In this document: piece after piece, positions 8,871 through 17,417 of the stretch
How positions within the stretch are numbered: position 1 is the first letter of the stretch
Layout of the letters: each line of letters starts with the position of its first letter
Origin: Paenibacillus sp. NAIST15-1
GTDB taxonomy: Bacteria > Bacillota > Bacilli > Paenibacillales > Paenibacillaceae
Length of the DNA: 64,000 nucleotides
Direction: 5' to 3'
Assembly (NCBI RefSeq): GCF_001894745.1
Contig: NZ_BBYF01000004.1
Location: 372,001-436,000, forward strand
Notes under the pieces: model-generated
Seen by the model: only the letters and a program-made list of their open reading frames with translations
Told to the model about the DNA's origin: nothing
Databases searched by the model: none
Program-made: the position numbers and the translations under genes

Positions 8871-10823
8871 TTATTCACTATGCATATGGGAATCTGCCTC
8901 ATCCCATGGAACTCGATACGCCTGTCCCTTGGCACAGAAGATGGAAGAGGATGTATAGGCCGGATCTGCGTCCTTGTCGTAGCTCTTGCGTGCAATCACC
9001 TCATCCGCATTATGACACACATCGTATCCGCCGAATAGAAGCTGAATCATCCCTTTGCCCTGTGTATAGGCGGCAAGCTCCGTGCTGTAGTTCATGAAAG
9101 TGGAGACCGGAACCCTCCCTGTGATGACCGCCTTATTGCCGATAAATGCAGGGGGTTCAAGTGTACCATGCGCCTTCTGCACATCCGCCATTACCTTGCC
9201 CATATCATCCGTATCCACCGTTATTTTGAAGTCGTAATACGGTTCCAACAGTACGTTATCCGCCTGCTCCAACCCTTGACGCAGCGCACGGAAAGAAGCC
9301 TCTCGGAAATCCCCGCCGCTCGTATGGCGGTTATGTGCTCGTCCCGTAAGCAGTGTAATCCGCACATCTGTTAGCGGCGCCCCCGTTAGCAGCCCATGGT
9401 GATCCCGTTCCAGCAAATGCTGCATAATTAAATTCTGATAATTGACGCCAAGCTCATCGGGATGACACTCGTTGAACACCTGAATGCCGCTGTCTCGTTC
9501 TCCAGGTTCCAGACGCAAGCGCGCTTCCGCATAGTGCCCAAGCGGTTCGAAGTGTCCGCATCCGTTCACAGTAGAGCGTATCGTTTCTTTATAGAGAATT
9601 TCAGGATCCGCAAAGGATACCGCTATGTCGAATTCTTCCTTCACGATCCGTTCTAACACTTCCAGTTGAATGGCGCCCATGACGTGAATGTGAATCTCCT
9701 GAACATGCTCATCCCACTGCACGCGAAGAGCAGGATCCTCCGCATCCAACCGCTGGAAGCAAGCCAGCACCTCCTTCACGTGCAACTCGGATGGGAAGAT
9801 AACCTTGGACTTGAGTGTAGGTACTATATGATAGATAGCAATGTCCTTGAAGGCTCCGATACCCTCTCCTGCCGAAGCCGCCGTAAGCCCCGTTACCGCA
9901 CATAGCTGTCCTGCTTCTACACGCTCGACCTTCTGCGCCTTCTGCCCATTATAGATACGAATCGATGTAATCTTCTCGAGGATGGTATCCGGCTCTGTCC
10001 CATATCGGATTTCATCCCGAACAGACAACGTCCCACTCGTCACCTTCATATGGGTCGTACGAGTTCCCTGATCATCATAGCGGACTTTATACACCAGTCC
10101 CGCCATTTCCCCCGTCGTACAATATTCAGTCTGTACGAATTGATGGATAAGCTCCAAAGCCTGCTGCACGCCTACATCCTGAAGCGCCGAACCGCATACG
10201 CAAGGGAACCATCTGCGCTCGGCAAGCATATGCCGCATCTCCCTCAGCCATACTGCCTGCTCATAGCCTTCCTCCATATAGAGCTCGAACAACTGATCAT
10301 TCCGCTCAGCCATGAAGATAATGATCTCTTCACTCAGCCCTTGATCCGGATCATAAGACGTCATGTTGATGATATCTGGGGTCAAATTCTCGTAGATATC
10401 TGCGATGACCTGATCTACATCCGCACCCACTCGATCTATTTTGTTCAAGAAGAAGACTGTTGGCACTCCCCGCTCCTGCAGCAGCTTCCATACCGTTTCG
10501 GTGTGCCCTTGAATACCCTCCACACTACTTACAATGATGACGCCCACATCCATGACTTGTATCGCCCGCTCCATTTCCGCGGAAAAATCGACGTGGCCGG
10601 GTGTATCGATAAGTGTGTAGGTGTTGCCTTTGTATGTCATCACGGCTTGATCCGCAAATATCGTGATGCCGCGTTCCTTCTCAATCTCATGGCTATCTAG
10701 AAATGCATCCTTGTTATCTACCCTTCCCCGTTGCTGTATGCTTCGCGTATGATACAGCACTTGCTCGGCAAAGGTCGTTTTCCCTGCGTCCACATGGGCG
10801 AACAGGCCCAATGTAATATTCAT
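8871..10823 (-). CDS. Tet(M)-like ribosomal-protection GTPase
   Basis: The 650-residue protein is an EF-G-like translational GTPase: AHVDAGKTT (G1, residue 9), RGITI switch region, DTPGHVDF (G3), NKID (G4), then EF-G domains II-V. Length and layout are those of tetracycline ribosomal-protection proteins (Tet(M)/Tet(O)/OtrA), which release tetracycline from the ribosome. It carries the N-terminal MNITLGLFAHVDAGKTT typical of that group rather than of EF-G. There is no mobile element next to it, so it looks like a resident chromosomal member. Whether it confers resistance cannot be told from sequence. It is transcribed divergently from the phosphatase gene. Confidence 0.88.
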   Translation of the reverse strand: MNITLGLFAHVDAGKTTFAEQVLYHTRSIQQRGRVDNKDAFLDSHEIEKERGITIFADQAVMTYKGNTYTLIDTPGHVDFSAEMERAIQVMDVGVIIVSSVEGIQGHTETVWKLLQERGVPTVFFLNKIDRVGADVDQVIADIYENLTPDIINMTSYDPDQGLSEEIIIFMAERNDQLFELYMEEGYEQAVWLREMRHMLAERRWFPCVCGSALQDVGVQQALELIHQFVQTEYCTTGEMAGLVYKVRYDDQGTRTTHMKVTSGTLSVRDEIRYGTEPDTILEKITSIRIYNGQKAQKVERVEAGQLCAVTGLTAASAGEGIGAFKDIAIYHIVPTLKSKVIFPSELHVKEVLACFQRLDAEDPALRVQWDEHVQEIHIHVMGAIQLEVLERIVKEEFDIAVSFADPEILYKETIRSTVNGCGHFEPLGHYAEARLRLEPGERDSGIQVFNECHPDELGVNYQNLIMQHLLERDHHGLLTGAPLTDVRITLLTGRAHNRHTSGGDFREASFRALRQGLEQADNVLLEPYYDFKITVDTDDMGKVMADVQKAHGTLEPPAFIGNKAVITGRVPVSTFMNYSTELAAYTQGKGMIQLLFGGYDVCHNADEVIARKSYDKDADPAYTSSSIFCAKGQAYRVPWDEADSHMHSE

Positions 10824-10901
10824 AAAGACACCTCATTGCTGCTATAAATGTCTGTCCCCTGCGTCTATTTTGCCCATTTCCGCTTATGTCCCTTTCCTGT
10901 T

Positions 10902-10919
10902 GTCTATGATAGCATAGAC
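10902..10919. promoter_or_regulatory. Inverted repeat in the divergent promoter region
   Basis: GTCTATG-ATAG-CATAGAC, a perfect repeat with seven-base arms, lies between the divergent GTPase and phosphatase genes. It could be an operator. The regulator is unknown. Confidence 0.35.
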
Positions 10920-10950
10920 TTACCTACTTCATGAGAGGCGGATAGAAACA

Positions 10951-11712
10951 ATGATCGAAGACAACAATCAATTCGTACCACAGCCAAAGCAAAATGAACG
11001 AATCATCAGCTTGGAAGGCGCATGCAATGTGCGTGACCTAGGGGGATATTCAACAAAAGAAGGACGTGCAATCCAATGGGGGCGCTTCTATCGCGGCGAT
11101 GGCCAGCACAAGCTGACCGAGCGTGACCAAGCGCTATTGCTGGGACGCGGAATTCATACGGTTATCGACTTGCGTCACGCGCAAGAGGTGAGCGTCGCCA
11201 AGGATACATTTGCTGATTCCGACAACATTGCCTATCATAATGTCGACCTTCTGAATCCAGCGACCACGAACCAACCTCAAGTTAACAGTCTAGGCGATCT
11301 GTATGTCAGTATGCTGGACAATAGCCAAGGTGCATTCCTACGAATATTCGAAATTCTTGCTAATCCTTCTGACGAAGCCGTCCTCTTCCACTGCACAGCT
11401 GGCAAAGATCGAACCGGTATGGTAGCTGCCTTGCTTCTGGATCTGGCAGGTGTACCGCATACAACCATTATTGAAGATTATGCAATGACAGCTGAATGTC
11501 TCCTCCCTATTATGGATGAGCTTCGCGCCGGTCGGCCAAAAGGAATGTCCGCTGACTTATATGAACGCTTCCTAGGATGCGATCCTAGCAACATGGAGAT
11601 GATGCTTCAACATTTACATGCAGCATATGGAGGATCAGAGCGTTATTTAGCGGCAATTGGATTGCCTGAGGAGAAAGTACAAGCATTGAGACATAAACTG
11701 CTGGATTCGTAA
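10951..11712 (+). CDS. Tyrosine/dual-specificity-type protein phosphatase
   Basis: The 253-residue cytosolic protein carries the Cys-phosphatase signature HCTAGKDRTGM at about residue 149 (nucleophile Cys, P-loop Arg) and the upstream NVRDLGGY motif typical of the bacterial Y_phosphatase3 family, which includes lipid and protein tyrosine phosphatases such as Mycobacterium PtpB and Listeria LipA. The start follows GAGAGGCGG. It is a single-gene unit ended by the shared terminator. The physiological substrate is unknown. Confidence 0.88.
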   Translation: MIEDNNQFVPQPKQNERIISLEGACNVRDLGGYSTKEGRAIQWGRFYRGDGQHKLTERDQALLLGRGIHTVIDLRHAQEVSVAKDTFADSDNIAYHNVDLLNPATTNQPQVNSLGDLYVSMLDNSQGAFLRIFEILANPSDEAVLFHCTAGKDRTGMVAALLLDLAGVPHTTIIEDYAMTAECLLPIMDELRAGRPKGMSADLYERFLGCDPSNMEMMLQHLHAAYGGSERYLAAIGLPEEKVQALRHKLLDS

Positions 11713-11795
11713 CTAGGATGAGTGGGAAGTCACGAGTTTGCAATGTTCAGAATGTTTAGAAAGTTGCCCTTAAACGTGTGAGCGATAAAAGAAAT

Positions 11796-11824
11796 AAGGA
11801 CTAGCCTTGTAAGGTTAGTCCTTT
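11796..11824. terminator. Bidirectional terminator between phosphatase and MerR genes
   Basis: AAGGACTA pairs with TAGTCCTT over an 11-base loop and is followed by TTTGATCG. The stem overlaps the stop codon of the converging MerR gene. Confidence 0.7.
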
Positions 11825-12240
11825 TGATCGTTGTTGCTCTTTTGCTGTTCATGCAGCATTGCGGCATACATTTTTCTTTTCCCAACGGCCGTCGTTCTGA
11901 CAGACTCCAACTGCTCGATTTGGGCAGATAATCGCGCAAGATGGTGATCAAGTATATCCATTCGTTTATGTAACGTATCCTCTATATCATGTGGCAGACG
12001 CTCGCCAGACAATAGACATCCATCCTCAGTAAACGCGGCGATGTCTTCCAGCTTCATGCCCGTTTGCTTCAGTCCATAGATAAATTGAATGAATCTCAAA
12101 TCCTGATCATTATACTGCCTTACACCTTCCGGCTTCCCTCCCTGCCGCTGCGGACTAGGAAGAAGGCCTATCTGTTCATAATATCGGAGCGTATATGCAG
12201 ATATCCCGGTTAATCGTGCTGCTTCCCCAATGGAATACAT
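11815..12240 (-). CDS. MerR-family transcriptional regulator
   Basis: The 141-residue protein has the N-terminal MerR winged helix (YSIGEAARLTGISAYTLRYYEQIGLL, residues 2-27) and a coiled-coil dimerisation helix (about 80-125). It has no metal-binding Cys pattern, which places it with the NmlR/AdhR-type regulators that respond to aldehydes or other electrophiles. It sits 30 bases downstream of the oxidoreductase gene on the same strand. The promoter of that pair carries a perfect dyad in a 19-bp spacer, the standard MerR operator, so autoregulation of the two-gene operon is the natural reading. Confidence 0.9.
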   Translation of the reverse strand: MYSIGEAARLTGISAYTLRYYEQIGLLPSPQRQGGKPEGVRQYNDQDLRFIQFIYGLKQTGMKLEDIAAFTEDGCLLSGERLPHDIEDTLHKRMDILDHHLARLSAQIEQLESVRTTAVGKRKMYAAMLHEQQKSNNDQKD

Positions 12241-12270
12241 CCCTTCATTAGCTCCTCTCAGTTATCCCGC

Positions 12271-13284
12271 CTACACCTCTCCCACAAGAATGATTTTCCC
12301 AACAGAACGGGATTCTTGCAACAAATTCTGCGCGTAAGCTGCCTCTTGCAGCGGTATCCGATGAGAGATAAGCGGATGGATCTTACCCGCTTCCAGTAGG
12401 GACATAACGGCTTGCACATCTTCACGGAACCAATCCAATCGTTCCTTCTTCAGCGCAGTAATACTATACATATGCACAGGGTTCCCGCTCTCCGTTGTCC
12501 CGCGGGCAGCCACCCCTGTCCAATCCTTGACCCAGTTGTTATTATGACCCTGTTCCAGTACGGATGTATAGCCATAACCTACAAATCGTCCATTCGAACC
12601 TAATGTCCGCATAGAACGCTCCCAATTGGAGCCCCCAATCGGATCGAACACGGCAGCCATTCCTTCAGGAGCAATGCTCGCGAGTACTTCAACAAAGTCA
12701 TCTGCTTGATAGTCTATCGGTAACGCGCCATACGCTGCAACAACCTGATGCTTCGCTCCCGATGCTGTTCCGTACATCTCCAGCTTCGCCAATCGCCCCA
12801 AGTTCAACAACGCTGTCCCTACACCGCCGCTCGCGCCATGGATAAGGATTCGTTCCCCCTCCGATACATTCGCGATGCGGTGCAGCATCTGATAGGCTGT
12901 CACATAATTCAGCATACAAGCTGCCGCCTCAGTAGCATCTATTGCCGCAGGGATCGGAACAACCTCATCCATTCGGGCATACACATGTGATGCATATCCG
13001 CCTGTGCCGTTAAAAAATACAGCAACGCGATCCCCTACCGCATATTGTTCTACCCCAGCTCCAACTGCATCTACCATCCCAACCGCATCATATCCGGGAA
13101 CAAAAGGTACCTCAGGCGACATCGGATACAGACCTTCCCTGCGCATAATATCCGCCAGTGCAACACCAGCACTCTGCACCTTCACGCGAACTTCGTCTGC
13201 ATCGGGCGCACGCAGCGGCTCTTGCACAGCCTGCAGCATCTCCGGACCTCCATATTCAGTTACGGTCATCTTGATATTCCACAC
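12271..13284 (-). CDS. NADPH:quinone oxidoreductase-like zinc-independent MDR alcohol dehydrogenase
   Basis: The start is GTG at 13284 (VWNIKMTVTEYGG), nine bases after AAGGAGAG; the open frame further upstream lacks a site. The 337-residue protein is a medium-chain reductase: GroES-like N-terminal domain (about 10-125) and Rossmann fold with the nucleotide motif IHGASGGVGTALLNLG (about 148). No zinc-ligand Cys cluster is visible, so it belongs to the quinone oxidoreductase branch. It probably reduces quinones or reactive enals under MerR control. Confidence 0.88.
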   Translation of the reverse strand: MWNIKMTVTEYGGPEMLQAVQEPLRAPDADEVRVKVQSAGVALADIMRREGLYPMSPEVPFVPGYDAVGMVDAVGAGVEQYAVGDRVAVFFNGTGGYASHVYARMDEVVPIPAAIDATEAAACMLNYVTAYQMLHRIANVSEGERILIHGASGGVGTALLNLGRLAKLEMYGTASGAKHQVVAAYGALPIDYQADDFVEVLASIAPEGMAAVFDPIGGSNWERSMRTLGSNGRFVGYGYTSVLEQGHNNNWVKDWTGVAARGTTESGNPVHMYSITALKKERLDWFREDVQAVMSLLEAGKIHPLISHRIPLQEAAYAQNLLQESRSVGKIILVGEV

Positions 13285-13324
13285 AAGCCATCTCTCCTTC
13301 AGCAGCTTCTTCGTTGATGGCTGT

Positions 13325-13355
13325 ATTGTAGTACTTCGAGTCAACTCGAAGTCAA
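13325..13355 (-). promoter_or_regulatory. MerR-type promoter with dyad operator for the oxidoreductase-merR operon
   Basis: On the minus strand a -35 element TTGACT (13350-13355) and a -10 element TACAAT (13325-13330) are separated by 19 bases. A perfect 18-base palindrome (CTTCGAGT-CA-ACTCGAAG, 13334-13351) fills the spacer. The overlong spacer and central dyad are the hallmark of MerR-activated promoters, and the sequence resembles operators of the AdhR/NmlR group. Confidence 0.85.
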
Positions 13356-13484
13356 TATCTTATTATTACGAGCAGCCAACCTTTGTTTTCCTTATATTGC
13401 CTTCCAATCATGAAGCATGTTACAGTATAAGTACCGTAGTATTTGAATATGGTTACTTAATTCAAAAGAGACCAGGGGTGTCAC

Positions 13485-13754
13485 ATGCAAAATAATATGA
13501 GGATCGGCGTTCCGAACGAGGATGGCCAGATCAGTATGCTCTTCACAAAAGGGGGATCCCGTCCAGGGGCAGGCAGAAAAGGCTTCGGTGACACGAAGAA
13601 AATATCTCTAACCCTACCTGAAGCAATATGGGAAACCCTCGAACAACATTGCCATGCGAATGAATTTTCACGTTCAGAGGCGATTAGGCACATTATTGAA
13701 TCCTATTTTGCTCTAGACTCCGAGACTAAAGGTGGGATTCCGAATGCGGATTAA
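13485..13754 (+). CDS. Small ribbon-helix-helix-like DNA-binding protein
   Basis: The 89-residue protein has a Gly/Arg/Lys-rich N-terminal part (GGSRPGAGRKG, residues 23-33) and a C-terminal segment, KKISLTLPEAIWETLEQHCHANEFSRSEAIRHIIESYF split over residues 38-75, that fits a CopG/Arc-type ribbon-helix-helix fold. AGGGGTGTC precedes the ATG. It overlaps the following DnaN-paralogue gene by 11 bases and is therefore translationally coupled to it. It may repress its own operon. No toxin partner is visible. Confidence 0.7.
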   Translation: MQNNMRIGVPNEDGQISMLFTKGGSRPGAGRKGFGDTKKISLTLPEAIWETLEQHCHANEFSRSEAIRHIIESYFALDSETKGGIPNAD

Positions 13755-14886
13755 CATTTCGCAAGATATCCTTGCCCGTGCTCTACGAGTAGTGAACAGA
13801 GCTATCTCTTCCCACACTACGAGCTCCATCTTATCCGGAATCAAACTCACAGCAACTTCCAAGGGATTAACACTTACCTCCAGTCAACCCAGCATGATAC
13901 TTGAATATGAAGTCCCTATACAGCAAGATAAACTCGATATTCAACAAACAGGAAGCAGTGTAGTCCCTGCTAAGCATTTCACTGAGATCATCCGTGCGCT
14001 CCCTGCTGACAATATATCCTTACAACTCAATGAACAGCATGTCATGGAAATTACAACGGAACAGGCCGTCTACCGCATTTGTGGCATGGTTCCAGATGAA
14101 TTTCCCGCTGTGCCAGTTAATCGTTACACGTCTTTGTTCCGAATCTCCTGTCTGTCTCTACAGCAGGCCATTCGGCAAATTGCATTCGCCGCCTCTACAG
14201 CAGAACACGCGTCAGTATTGGCTGGAGTGCTGTTCGAGATCAGTCATGATTCTCTCACACTACGCGCAACAGATGGGGTTCGCTACGCTTCTACAACCGT
14301 AGAGTGGAATCTGATACAATCCAACCAGTCTGGCGATTACCCACCCATTATCATTGCTGCAAAGCAGCTCTTGGAAGTAGCGAAATTACTTGGGGACAAG
14401 CAGAACGAACTCGAGGTTGGAGTCAGTTCTAATCAGGCCAAGTTTTCCACGGAGCATTGGATGATGCACTGTACATTCCTTAGAGGCCATTTCCCCTCTG
14501 TTACAGTCCCTCCTGCCTTTAAAAGCTCTATCACGCTTCATACTTCGCAATTGCAGCAGGCTGTTGAACGTGCAATCCTTCTCTCTGGCGACTCGCACGT
14601 TATTCATATGCAGACTTCAGGTCATAGAATGAAGCTTAGCGCCCAGGCTCATGGAATTGGAGATGTATCGGAATATATTGATATCCATGATTGTGAAGGT
14701 GACGATGCCCTCATTGCCCTGAACGGGAAATATTTACGCGAGCTCATTCGCTCAATCGGCAACGATATGCTGTCGATTCAACTGTCTGGCACACGAAGTC
14801 CTGTCGTCATAAAGCCCTATGACCGATCTCCATTGGTATACCTGCTCACGCCAATTCGGACTCGTGACACTACCGATTTATCCTGA
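13744..14886 (+). CDS. DNA polymerase III beta-clamp paralogue (second DnaN)
   Basis: The start at 13744 (MRINISQDIL) follows AAAGGTGGGA inside the end of the previous gene. The 380-residue product has the three-domain sliding-clamp layout and length of DnaN, with typical segments SSILSGIKLTA, PAKHFTEIIRALP, LLEVAKLLG and a C-terminal LLTPIRT in place of the usual L-x-P-V/M-R. It is not next to dnaA, recF or gyrB, so it should be an extra clamp beside the housekeeping DnaN. Second clamps are known in some Bacillus and Paenibacillus genomes. A special role in repair or translesion synthesis is inference. Confidence 0.85.
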   Translation: MRINISQDILARALRVVNRAISSHTTSSILSGIKLTATSKGLTLTSSQPSMILEYEVPIQQDKLDIQQTGSSVVPAKHFTEIIRALPADNISLQLNEQHVMEITTEQAVYRICGMVPDEFPAVPVNRYTSLFRISCLSLQQAIRQIAFAASTAEHASVLAGVLFEISHDSLTLRATDGVRYASTTVEWNLIQSNQSGDYPPIIIAAKQLLEVAKLLGDKQNELEVGVSSNQAKFSTEHWMMHCTFLRGHFPSVTVPPAFKSSITLHTSQLQQAVERAILLSGDSHVIHMQTSGHRMKLSAQAHGIGDVSEYIDIHDCEGDDALIALNGKYLRELIRSIGNDMLSIQLSGTRSPVVIKPYDRSPLVYLLTPIRTRDTTDLS

Positions 14887-14929
14887 CAAATCTAATCGCT
14901 TGCCTCTACGCTCCTGGCTGATAATAAAT

Positions 14930-14960
14930 AAAAGCACAGGATTTCGTCTCCTGTGCTTCA
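14930..14960. terminator. Bidirectional terminator between the clamp paralogue and AlkD-like genes
   Basis: AGCACAGGA (14933-14941) pairs with TCCTGTGCT (14949-14957) with A-rich and T-containing flanks, between converging genes. Confidence 0.65.
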
Positions 14961-14962
14961 CC

Positions 14963-15676
14963 TTAACATATGCATGTCTTGCGCTTAGCGCCGAGCTTGC
15001 CTGCGGCCTCCACTTTGCGGATATAGGCCGCCGCCTCCGGTACTTTGCAAGCTGTCTCGCCCATATTGACCTGCACCTTGCCAATGACCTCTGCCACTCG
15101 CATTGCTTCATCATGCAAAGCCAGTACATACGAGCCTACGACAATGACAAATTGATTCATCACGTACCTCACCCGATTGCGTTCCTGATGAACCGTCGAT
15201 TCGACGAGCGCAAGCATTCTCCTCAATTCTTCGATATCCAGCTTCTCGTCAGACGTAATCGAGATATAGTGCAGATAGGTGCTCCAGCCGCATGTCGCAA
15301 TCAGCTCTTCGCTGGATGCCATCCATTCGCGTGCTAATTCGAGAGCATACGGACTTTCTGCAGCCACACCAGCTACCGTACATTCTACAATCATATGCCA
15401 GTGTGCCTGTTGAGCCCATGATTGCAGAAGCTCCTTGGGCATTGCAGATGGATCGACCGTTAGCCCTGCCAAATACATCGCATCGCTATTCCCTGTATCG
15501 AAAAGCGCACGCGCAAGCTGCTGATCCTTCTTAACTTCCTTAACCAGCCTCTTCAGATCGCCGATCTTTACGCCGAACAGCGGCTCCTGCGCCCCATGTC
15601 GGAGGAACGTTTTCCTTGTTTGCTCTGTGCCCATCGCTTCCAGCTTAGCCATGACTTCGTCCAGTGTCACCGTCAT
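14963..15676 (-). CDS. AlkD-like DNA alkylation-repair (HEAT-repeat) protein
   Basis: The 237-residue all-helical protein fits the DNA_alkylation (AlkC/AlkD) family: repeated amphipathic helices and the N-terminal segment MGTEQTRKTFLRHGAQEPLFGVKIGDLKRL split around residues 15-44. Family members excise N3- and N7-alkylpurines without base flipping. It ends in KRKTCIC with a Cys pair at the extreme C-terminus. It stands alone, 15 bases downstream of the sigma-factor gene on the same strand, so read-through from that gene is possible. Confidence 0.82.
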   Translation of the reverse strand: MTVTLDEVMAKLEAMGTEQTRKTFLRHGAQEPLFGVKIGDLKRLVKEVKKDQQLARALFDTGNSDAMYLAGLTVDPSAMPKELLQSWAQQAHWHMIVECTVAGVAAESPYALELAREWMASSEELIATCGWSTYLHYISITSDEKLDIEELRRMLALVESTVHQERNRVRYVMNQFVIVVGSYVLALHDEAMRVAEVIGKVQVNMGETACKVPEAAAYIRKVEAAGKLGAKRKTCIC

Positions 15677-15691
15677 TCCTCCTGCTCCTAT

Positions 15692-16603
15692 CTACAACGA
15701 TATATGATCCAACTTATCCGGGTTAAATATAACATAAACGTTGCTTATGCGATCTTGCTCAGCCGTTAGCTCACAGCAGCATACCGCCTTCACAACTCCT
15801 TGCTCCCGATACACCATATTCATGCTCGTATTTACCATAGTGAAGGAGAGATCCCAGCTTCGCAGCGCCACGAATGCTTTAGGTGAAGTAAGCAACCTAA
15901 GTACACGGCTTCTACCTATAATAGGCCGCATAGCAGCATGGACTTTGCCTCCTCCATCGGTAGTCAGTCGCACATCCTCTGACAGCAAGGACAACAATGC
16001 CTCCAAATCATATTGCTGAAAGGCAGTAACGAATTTGGAGACGAGCGTCCGTCTAGCATCCGTATCTTGACTAGCAGTGGGGGAATATTCTCGCGCGTGT
16101 TCCTTGGCGCGGCTCAATATTTTGCGACAGTTGGAAGTCGACTTACCGACAATATCTGCGATTTCCTCATACTCATATTCGAATACTTCCCTCAGCAGAA
16201 ATACGGCTCTCTCCATCGGGGTCATCCGCTCAAGCATAACCATATACGCATAGGACAGCGAATCTACACGCTCCGCCACCTGATCGGGCTGCTCTCCTTG
16301 TTCAACAATAGGCTCTGGAAGCCACTCGCCAAAATACGTCTCTCTCGTTCGACGGGAAGATTGCAGCACATTCAGACATCGGTTCGTCATCCACTTGGCT
16401 ATATACGCCTTAATATGCCTAACATCGTCCAAATTCCTGCCGACCATATCCGCAAATAAATCCTGTACCGCATCCTCCGCATCAGACACTGTGCCCAGCA
16501 TCCGATATGCAATGGAAAATGCTAAGGACCGATAGCTACGATACAACTGTTCAACAGAATCAGCTTCCTGTGCATGAAGCGAATGGAGCTTTTTTACATC
16601 CAT
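15692..16603 (-). CDS. ECF41-family RNA polymerase sigma factor
   Basis: The 303-residue protein has sigma-70 region 2 (about 15-85, with DAEDAVQDLF), region 4 (about 120-175, YEEIADIVGKSTSNCRKILSRA) and a C-terminal SnoaL-like extension of about 110 residues. The extension carries DGGGKVHAA and the terminal NPDKL, the two signature motifs of ECF41, in which the extension replaces an anti-sigma factor. The neighbour just upstream encodes a carboxymuconolactone-decarboxylase-type protein, the usual ECF41 partner. A promoter fitting the ECF41 consensus precedes that gene. AAAGGAGTG precedes the ATG at 16603. Confidence 0.95.
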   Translation of the reverse strand: MDVKKLHSLHAQEADSVEQLYRSYRSLAFSIAYRMLGTVSDAEDAVQDLFADMVGRNLDDVRHIKAYIAKWMTNRCLNVLQSSRRTRETYFGEWLPEPIVEQGEQPDQVAERVDSLSYAYMVMLERMTPMERAVFLLREVFEYEYEEIADIVGKSTSNCRKILSRAKEHAREYSPTASQDTDARRTLVSKFVTAFQQYDLEALLSLLSEDVRLTTDGGGKVHAAMRPIIGRSRVLRLLTSPKAFVALRSWDLSFTMVNTSMNMVYREQGVVKAVCCCELTAEQDRISNVYVIFNPDKLDHISL

Positions 16604-16661
16604 GTTCCCACTCCTTTGCCCCCCATTCTATCATTCCAAAGCTATTCTGATCCATCGAGTA

Positions 16662-16693
16662 AAGAAGAAAAAGAGGAGCACAAGGCTCCTCCC
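16662..16693 (-). terminator. Intrinsic terminator between the AhpD-like gene and the sigma-factor gene
   Basis: On the minus strand GAGGAGC-CTTGT-GCTCCTC is followed by TTTTTCTTCTTT. It should end most transcripts of the AhpD-like gene before the sigma gene, so read-through or a second promoter must supply sigma expression. Confidence 0.7.
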
Positions 16694-17148
16694 TACTTCT
16701 CGAAACATCCTGGATGCATTCCTGTCGAAATGGCAATACGGTTCCAACAGTTAATCGTCGCAATCGCAAGAATCAAATCTGCATATTCCTTCTCATTAAA
16801 ATGCTCTCGTACCTTCTCATAAACCGACTGAGGCACACCCGCATCAGCTATTTCTGTCACATATTCCGTTAATTCCAGAACAGCCTTTTCTTTGTCAGTA
16901 CATACCGGTGCTTCCTTCCACACACTGAGCAGCATGATGCGGTTCGTATGATCACCCATCTTCATCAGATCAGCTGTGTGCATATCGATGCAGAAGGCGC
17001 AGCCATTGATTTGAGAAGCTCGTATCTTAATGAGTTCAAGAAGCACCGGATCAAGTGTACCACTGACGAATTTGTCCAGAACTTGCATGGCTTGATAAGC
17101 AGGGGCATTTGCCGTTCGATAGTTAAAGCGCAATTTCATTCCATTCAC
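16693..17148 (-). CDS. Carboxymuconolactone decarboxylase/AhpD-like protein, ECF41 target
   Basis: The 151-residue protein belongs to the AhpD/CMD superfamily: the CxxC redox pair in NGCAFCIDMH (about residues 49-58) and the following His, then a helical ADLILAIATINCWNRIAISTG segment split near the C-terminus. Such proteins act as peroxidase-like thiol enzymes in the cytosol. Its location upstream of an ECF41 sigma gene and the ECF41-like promoter in front of it mark it as the likely target. Confidence 0.92.
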   Translation of the reverse strand: MNGMKLRFNYRTANAPAYQAMQVLDKFVSGTLDPVLLELIKIRASQINGCAFCIDMHTADLMKMGDHTNRIMLLSVWKEAPVCTDKEKAVLELTEYVTEIADAGVPQSVYEKVREHFNEKEYADLILAIATINCWNRIAISTGMHPGCFEK

Positions 17149-17177
17149 CTCATCTTAATTTTGGTTACATAAGTTAA

Positions 17178-17204
17178 GACAGATAAGGTGCTCATTTTGT
17201 GACA
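17178..17204 (-). promoter_or_regulatory. Candidate ECF41-dependent promoter
   Basis: On the minus strand TGTCACA (17198-17204) is followed after exactly 16 bases by TGTC (17178-17181), about 30 bases before the AhpD-like start codon. The published ECF41 consensus is TGTCACA in the -35 and CGTC in the -10 region; this differs by one base in the -10. Confidence 0.75.
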
Positions 17205-17417
17205 CGTGATGATCATTTTTTTTCAATTTCCATATGAGGTAAAAAAGTATCATCCCGAATTCCCCCCGCTAGCAAGCAGTTTGTAGTAAAATGGAGAATG
17301 GTTTTATTTGCATCTCATCTCGTGATCGGATGTGAATTGCCGCACACAAACAAATCCATATAGTTCGATCGTGTTCGCACCATTAACTATGAGGGATTGA
17401 AGGGGTAAGGGAAAAAG

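Noticed and set aside
10050-10700. 216-codon frame antisense to the Tet-like GTPase
   Set aside because: Shadow of the G-domain coding strand, His/Tyr/Leu-rich without recognisable motifs.
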